A DNA stretch of 64,000 bases from Fomitopsis serialis (lineage: Eukaryota; Basidiomycota; Agaricomycetes; Polyporales; Fomitopsidaceae): assembly GCF_022376445.1 (NCBI RefSeq), contig NW_025954988.1:124001-188000 (forward strand). Direction: 5' to 3'. The notes under the pieces were generated by a model. It searched no databases. It saw nothing but the letters and a program-made list of their open reading frames with translations, and had not been told where the DNA came from. This document shows, in pieces, positions 57,656-64,000 of this stretch (position 1 is the stretch's first letter; every line of letters starts with the position of its first letter). The translations under genes were made by a program, and so were the position numbers.

Positions 57656-59992
57656 TGTGCGTTGCCTTCTTGTGGATAGGGATGCGCACGAACTGTGAGA
57701 CGGGTTCGGGATGAAGGTGGGAGGACGAGATACTAGCGGGCGCCCGGGTTTATAACAGGGTTCGAGATTGGGCGGAGTGGGGGCGTGCCAGTAGCGGAAG
57801 AGAGTAAGACGAGGCTATGAACTGGAGAAGGATGAGATGCAGCTGGCGACGGCACACACACGCTCACACAGCCTCCAGCGGTGTATTCTTGTCCACCCCG
57901 TCATGTGCGCCAGCCTCCATTGCCGTCGGCGGGCTTGCCTGCCAAGGGCCTCTCCGTTGAACTCTGACCGCAGCCCCGGAGCGGCGCGCACGCAGCGGCT
58001 GTCCGCAGGGCATCCGGATCTCTCGAGGGCCAGAAGACTGAGAGGCGGTCAGCTGCGAGGGTACCGCGGCGAGCGCTTGGGTGGCTGGAGGAGGCGAGGA
58101 AGAGCAAAGCTGTCTGAGGGAGGTCGCTGCCACTCTGATCATCTCATCGACCACGACACGGCGCACAGCACTCGGCGGCAGCGCTGCTTTGCTATTGGTA
58201 CAAGTGCTAGCTCCGAATCCTCTGCAGGTACATGCGCCTTCGTTCACCCGGGCTATCAGACGACTGCACTGCGCACAAGTCACTTATTTTGACACGCCCC
58301 GTTGCGCTCCAGGTACGTCTTGTGTCAATGTTTGCGTAGTGCATACATTTCCCCGACGCGTCAGAGCCCTGCTGCGCGTATTCAACTCGTCCTCGTGCAC
58401 CGATGTCGACGGCGTAGAACCACAGCGAGTCCTCCGCCAATCGTCGCAGCAAGTCCGATCCTACGCGTCCCGACGAAGTGGACCCTCTTCCTACAGACCA
58501 ACTCTCGGCACATTCCTCCGCTCGCTGTCATGGTCCAATAGTGCGGCATGTCATCGTCATCGTGAAGCGAGCATCCTGCTGCAAAGTCTCTGCAGATCAT
58601 ACGTCGGGCCTGTCGACTCGCCCGTCGTCAAAGCGACCTCATGTCCATATGACCTACTACCGCCTGCAATTGCTGGTCGTGCAGCGCTTGGGGTCCCACT
58701 GTCTGCACGCTGAACTTCCAAGTCATTTCCTCGCCCAGAACTTAGCGGTAGTCACATCGCGAGTGATCACAGCGTGGCACCTCCGATGACCCCAGCCTTT
58801 CGCGACACATTGGCAAGTTTGAAATGCGTCCCTACATATCGAGAGTCGGTCTCTCCACGTCAAGCGCGTGAATTCCAACTTGGAGGACGAAGGTTTTGCA
58901 AGGTCGGGCGCGGAGCAGGCTAGAGTAGCGGACGACCCGTCTTTCTCGAACGAGTGCGAAAAGTCAAGACCAATGATAGTTGATCATTCTCAGGTGCAAT
59001 GTTGACGCGTTGCGCGTACATCGCCCCGATGCCGCGGTGTCACGCTCGACGCCTCCTCGACGCCTCCTCTCCATGTACTCCCCATGTACCCGACTCCCGG
59101 ATGAACGGTCAAGAACGGAGTGCGAGAGCGCCATGTTCGACTTCGAGCGCTGACCTGTTGTCCTCGAGGGGCCCTTGGCTTCAGTCCTGAGAGCAACACC
59201 CTGATTCAGACCCGAGGCAGGCTGTCGTACGACTCCCGCCGGGCCCGCTCCGCACTCAAGGACATCAAGGCCTTCCGATGCTACATGACTCACTGTCGAC
59301 TTCGACTTCGATGTGATGCAGGGCCCATTCAGACTCGTCTCTCAGAGCGCTGACTGCGCGTGTGCGTGCAGTCCCTGAGGCTTCGGCGTGCTAATACATA
59401 CTCGGACATTCTCTCGAACCTTGAGCCCCTTCGTACTCTCTCTCGAAGTTGTGGTTGCGCGTTCTAACACCCAGCAAGGGTCCCCCTTCGAGCTCGTAGC
59501 GCTGGACCACAGTGCTATGTCCGGCCCCATCGACAGTACGTGGGTCCTGCGCGTCCCGACATGTGAGCGGTGCTCCAGTGTGCTGTGTGTCTGAGGAGCT
59601 AATCAGTTATGTCCTGTCAGTCTGTATGTATATCGCATGCACTGCGCTGCTGTCGCACATTCCCATAACTCCATGCAGTCCCAAATCAAACCTCTCGCGT
59701 AATTGTCAGGTGGGCAGCGAACCGCCAAAACAATCGTAGTTGCCTATGCGCTATACTCGTCCTTGTACATATTGATAGCGCCAGCACGGAGCGGCCGTCC
59801 CTGGATCTGTATGCCAATCGCATTTCTGACAGCAGTCTACATGATCAATGCATCGCACCATTCAGGTTAGCCTCGATCGAAGACCGTCAACGCGGCTTTA
59901 AGTTCGGAGTCTGTTTCGAACCTACTGTACAGGTGTCACGACACTCTCAGGCTGGGGGCACGATCGGGCCCATAGCCACTGCGGGTACACGA
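57656..59992. other. 2.3 kb with no recognised gene
   Basis: Several mid-length frames occur. On the minus strand a model can be drawn in which ...MHYANIDTRR is spliced to SSDSPGERRRMYLQRIRS (intron about 58319-58272), and a GTG-led frame at 58283-57864 has CAQC and CTC motifs. Neither has an identified start or known family, so I do not call a gene. The stretch also includes the SPFH gene promoter. Confidence 0.3.
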
Positions 59993-62360
59993 CTACTTGG
60001 AATACATGGCAACCTGGAGCGGCAGTCGCGGGTTCATGCGGTCCTCGCCCACAGCGGGGTAAATCACCGGAGCTGGGACCCAGTGGATGTCCTTGTCGGA
60101 GGGCGTGAAGACGAAGCTCTGCAGCAGCGTAGCGAGCACGACCTCTGCAGACGACGTCAGCCTGAGCTTAGCGGCAGCCCCACGAGGTCGGTCCGCGAAT
60201 ACACTTACTGATTTCCATCTCGGCGAACTTGAACCCGCTACAATCGGGGATGAGATGTCACTTCTGCCAGCGAGCCCGAGTGGGGTACTCACATGCAAGC
60301 ACGTTTTCCAGCGAGGAAAGTCATCCTAAGCGGGCCTCTGAGCTGCGGGCTACTCAGAACATTAACAGCTGTTTGACTTACATGTTCCCCACCACAGACG
60401 GTATCCCCGCCTCGGTCACGGACTCCGGGAGCGGCGACAACCAGCGCTCAGGCTTCCACTCCAGTGCATCTTCGCCCCAGAACGCCTGGCTTGTGTTGGA
60501 GCCCAGCGTGCCGATGACGGCTTCCGTGCCCTTCGGCACAGCGATCTCTGTGACCAGCTTGCCGTCCGTCCCGTGGATTGGTCTGGAGAGGGGTATGACA
60601 GTGTCGCGTACAGCTCTGCGAGACGGTTCAATGCGTGCAGATACTTAGGAAGACGTGGGACCCACGTTCTGCCTAACAAGATGATGGGAGGATACCTGCC
60701 AGACGCGTTACAGTGTTCAGACTGAATTACTGACATTTACAATGTCGGTAGATACTCACAGACGTAGAGTTTCCCGACAGACAGCGTCCAGATACGGCAG
60801 CTGCATAAGACGCTCGTAAGGCATGTCTTCGCCTTGAGAGGCCTCGATGATCTCCGCGCGTAGTTTTTGCTGGACGGCCGGATTCTCAGAGAGTATTTGC
60901 ATGACTCGCGAAAGGCTGTTGGACGTAGTGTCCATCGCCGCCGCGACCAAGGTGCTTGAGTACACTCATCAGCATGTAGCAACTTTCCATGGCACGGAAC
61001 AACTCACGACATCTGAGAAATCAGCTCGTACTCTGGGAGACTATCCTTCTCGGATGCGCTCATGTTGGCTTTCACTGCGGTGCCATGCTTCAGTAAGTAC
61101 TGGGTTGGCATTGTAGAGTGTATTACTCACTGAGGATGCTCATGATGTCCTTGCCCCGTCCGATTTGCTCTGCGACGGCTGCGTCGCCCTGTTCCAACGC
61201 ACGCTTCTTCATGTTGAAGATATCCTGCGACCTCTGTGCGATGTAGTCCGCGTTGTACTTCATCTCACGCGCGGTGGAGATCGGTACCATGCGGGCGAGC
61301 GTGCCCCGCAGACTAGGGGGGATAATTTCGCGCAGGTAGGGCAGCAGCAAGGGAAGCACCGTGAGTTTCGTCACGATCGGGCTGAGAATGGAGAAGGACA
61401 TCAGCAGCCGTCCTGGCCAGATGAAATCGCGACTCACAACAGAAGTTTCAAGGCAATAGCGAGCGGATCCTTCGTGTCGTCTACGAGCTTGTCGAATGAA
61501 TACCCGAGACCGCCTTGCCCGATGAGCTCCAGAGCTGTTCGCCCCATCCAACCTGCCATGTCCAATTCCTGTGGCTTATCCCTGACGCGCGCCTCGATAG
61601 CATCACGTAGCTAACGTCAAGTCAGTGAAGGTGTCACAAGTCAACAATCAACGCAACACACTTTCCGAATGGTGTCGTAGAAGATCGGCAGCATGGAGCG
61701 CAAGTGGGTGGTTGAGAAGACGGGATTTAGCATTCTGCGCTGCTTCTTGTGCTGGTCGCCTGACGATACCGCTGATCAGTAGACAAGTTGCGCAAAAGAG
61801 CAGACTGTTCTTACCAAGTGTCGACAGCAAACCGGGGCCAAACAAAGTTAGGTTAGTCCTGTTCAAACGTGTCAATACAGCCTTTCACCATGTGCGCGAC
61901 GTAACTCACGCAGTGTAGGCTGGCGGTTCTTCCCAGATGCTCTCGTCTTTGATGAGGATCGTCTGGAGCGCTTTCGGGTCGAAGACGTACAGCATTGGCC
62001 TCTAACCGGGAAAGATTCAGCCATCTTGTCTGCAACCTTGAGAGGCATACGTACGTTGAAGAGACCGTGTAGTTTCACCACATGCCCGCCGTAATGGTCT
62101 ATCAAGTCTCGCTGAAACTCTATACCTTCGGGACCACGGAACTGTCCCATGTTTCCTGACAACGGTGATATGACCCCATGGATTCTGTGATGTACAATCC
62201 CTTAGAGAATCGATATCGCACCTTTCACCGCAGACTGTGATGATGGGCCGGGTAGGTTGTCCAAGGAAGTTCTGATGAAGCGCCATTTGACGAGGTTGTA
62301 TATGGCAAGGCTGAGGCCGTATACCAACAGGCATTGGATGAGGAATACTATAGCACCCAT
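59993..62360 (-). CDS. Cytochrome P450 monooxygenase
   Basis: The ATG at 62360 opens with a membrane anchor (MGAIVFLIQCLLVYGLSLAI) and the proline hinge LDNLPGPSS. Conserved blocks in order: EFQRDLIDHYGGHVVKLHGL, KALQTILIKDESIWEEPPAY, I-helix TLVAAAMDTTSNSL (AxxDTT), K-helix CRETLRLYPP (ExxR), FWGEDALEWKPERWLSP (PERW), and the heme loop TFLAGKRACIGFKFAEMEI (FxxGxRxCxG). The heme loop is split by an intron after ACI. The gene has at least ten short exons, all with GT-AG signals. The segment between YPP and DTVIPLSRPI has an uncertain intron (about 60690-60625). I recognise the fungal class only broadly; its substrate is unknown. P450s of this kind often oxidise lipids, aromatics or terpenes. 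Confidence 0.9.
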
Positions 62361-63256
62361 GGTGGTCGACTGTGCAGGGACCAGGGAGGTTCCTATGGAT
62401 GCCACCGCGACCTGTCAGGGTTTATATACGATCATGGTAGTTTGCTTCCCAGTCCAGGCGCTTCGCAAGACATTCGCCGTTCTTTGATGACGCGCCGCCT
62501 CGGTACAGCGACATAATTCCACAACGTCAGCAACAAGAGGTTAGTCAGTGGCGACGCGCCGGGAAAAGCCTCCGTCTCGGAGAAGTGGGTCTGCGCGGTT
62601 ACAGCGGTTGCATGAGTGATCAAACCATTCAAATGTATGACAAAATGGACATACCGATCACCGACAATTTCCTTGATCCAGGCTATCATGCACATGGGAT
62701 GTCCCGTGGGTCTTCCACGTATACAGCTGATGGTGTAGCGATCGATTACCCCCGGGCGCCGTACACACCGCAATGCCTAAGGTTCGAGGCGACTTGCGCG
62801 ACCAATAACCGCAACAGACGCCAGCGCTCGACCCTACAGTAAGTGAAGGGTCATCTTGGAAGAGCTTGGATAACCATCTATGTGCACAACACCCAAGGAG
62901 TGTAACGTTGCGAATGCTGTCGTTGTAGTCCCACGAGCATACGCTGAGGCACCGCGAGACATTGATCGCCCACCCTGCTAGCAGGTTGGGACGATCCACA
63001 ATCAGCAGCACTGAAGCTTAAAGACTCTGTTATCAGGCCTTCAGCGTTCGCGCGACACAGTGACAGCCTGAGAATAAAATCGTCACGAACGACTCGTCAG
63101 ACAACGCAAAGCCTATGTCCGGGCTTGCCAGTGAACGCACAAGTCAGCTAGAATGGCTGGAGTGTGCTTTCTACCTATTAGCAGCACGGGGGATACGAAA
63201 CGCGATGCATTCCTGGGATGGAACCGTCGATTGGATCCCTGACTCACATTTGAAAT
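62361..63256. other. Intergenic region, no gene seen
   Basis: About 900 bases with only shadow frames; it should include the P450 promoter. Confidence 0.35.
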
Positions 63257-63956
63257 TCAAGAAGTGAATGGGACCCTTGCATTTAGGCGGCTGGGGACCC
63301 GTGTTCGATGATACTGAGCTAGAGGGGAACGCCAACAGCACTTACATGGTATTCCGATGTCCGTTGTCTGTGTCCCAACCGCCCAAGTCACCAGACGATA
63401 TTGCCCCAGACGACACTAATGGCTCAACTTGACGATGTACCGGTCCATGAATATCTGAATTGCCGACTCCTTTGACTGAGAATATCTGTCAGTGCTGACA
63501 GACAGTACTTCTAGTTAACGGAGTTGAGCCATTGCTTTCCAATCGGCCGAGACAAACAGAAAGCTACTCACATCTGGGACGACACAGCAGCCGAGCAATT
63601 CACATCTCCTGAGGCAACGCTCAATGTCTGCGCCATGCAGCGCACCATGCATGCGATGTAATTGCGTCTGAGCTGCATTCGATACTGACATCAGCACTCC
63701 ACCGCAATTTGAAGTAGGTATATTCTCGCGCGTGGTCACTACCGTACTCACCACCGAATCCACGAATGATAGCGAGGTAGGTCTCCAATTCGACACCAGA
63801 GTCGCATCCGGGTCTATACGTATACATGACCATTGACCATATGGCTTTCGTGCCGTGGCAAGCGACGCTGAGGATGCTATCTAGCCCCACTCCACCAGAA
63901 TCGGTGGTACGGCGTGTCGGTCGCGGCGTAGTCTCGCCTGGGCAGGTCATAGGCAT
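63257..63956 (-). CDS. Predicted four-exon gene of unknown function near the right edge
   Basis: Not recognised. Exons 63956-63752, 63672-63572, 63485-63346 and 63290-63257 sum to exactly 160 codons, and three introns have strong donors (GTGAGT, GTGAGT, GTAAGT). The product starts MPMTCPGETTPRPTRRTTDS and includes YRPGCDSGVELETYLAIIRG, QLHRMHGALHGADIERCLRR and CELLGCCVVPD, with a Cys-rich middle. The Met at 63956 may not be the first: the gene may continue upstream beyond the window. Repeated agreement of phase with good donors supports a real transcript, but the family is unknown and a long non-coding or decayed gene cannot be excluded. Confidence 0.4.
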
Positions 63957-64000
63957 TTGATCTTGTAAGGTGGGGGAGGGCAAGGGGTATCAGTGACCAC

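Noticed and set aside
58207..58452. Minus-strand frame with a plausible spliced C-terminus
   Set aside because: One possible intron gives a good-looking end, but no start, upstream exon or family could be found, so I did not call it a gene.
60416..60736. Extra 106-residue frame within the P450 gene
   Set aside because: It is a shifted frame over P450 exons; the P450 motifs are in the other frame.

Overview
This window is nuclear DNA of a filamentous basidiomycete. The genes are split by many short introns (about 48-100 bases, GT-AG with a few GC-AG), coding regions are rich in G+C and in Ser/Pro/Ala, tRNA genes carry short introns, and a FunK1 'fungal-type protein kinase' gene is present, a family typical of Agaricomycetes. 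A polypore-like agaricomycete is my best guess, from gene style only. There are no bacterial features, operons or CRISPR arrays.

Layout. 0-3 kb: the 3' part of the autophagy lipase gene ATG15 (+), then a short-chain dehydrogenase of the 3-ketoacyl-CoA reductase type (+). 3.3-8.9 kb, all on the minus strand: two paralogous coiled-coil/RING genes in tandem. Between them lie a tiny TATA-driven gene for a 31-residue Cys-containing peptide and an unidentified 132-residue gene. 9.06 kb: tRNA-His. 9.3-12.9 kb: a membrane-anchored double amidohydrolase (-) with one apparent frameshift. 14.0-19.5 kb: a RhoGEF (DH-PH) (-). 20.0-25.0 kb: gene-poor DNA with a 307-bp foldback element that has CACTG termini and a TCC target duplication. 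25.0-26.6 kb: a GRR1/AMN1-type leucine-rich repeat gene (-). 27.3 kb: an intron-bearing tRNA-Gly.

27.5-36.1 kb, all plus strand: a PPIL4-type cyclophilin-RRM protein, an intronless BTB protein, P5C dehydrogenase (proline catabolism), a DUF1992/DNAJC28-like protein and a four-exon 82-residue protein. 36.6-39.0 kb: a membrane-anchored ubiquitin protease (-), its 3' third scrambled by apparent frameshifts. 39.2-42.2 kb: the Cdc7 kinase gene (+), flanked by two tRNA-Arg(UCG) genes whose mature parts are identical and whose introns differ. 43.7-46.5 kb: a GPR1/FUN34/YaaH acetate transporter (+) with micro-exons and a WBP2-like PPxY protein (+). 46.7-50.9 kb: a frameshifted isochorismatase-family hydrolase (-) and a FunK1 kinase (-). 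51.3-55.7 kb: RRP7 (+) and an RGS/transmembrane Rax1-like protein (+). 56.2-57.7 kb: a stomatin-type SPFH protein (-). 60.0-62.4 kb: a cytochrome P450 (-). 63.3-64.0 kb: an unidentified spliced gene (-).

Most genes are unrelated housekeeping genes and do not form a pathway; P5C dehydrogenase and the acetate transporter both serve alternative carbon and nitrogen use. The most unusual points are the RING tandem with the peptide gene inside it, the foldback element, three GC-AG introns, and frameshifts mostly at short homopolymers that look like sequence errors. I found no new multi-gene system that I could defend. Exon limits were derived by hand from splice signals, reading phase and family similarity.
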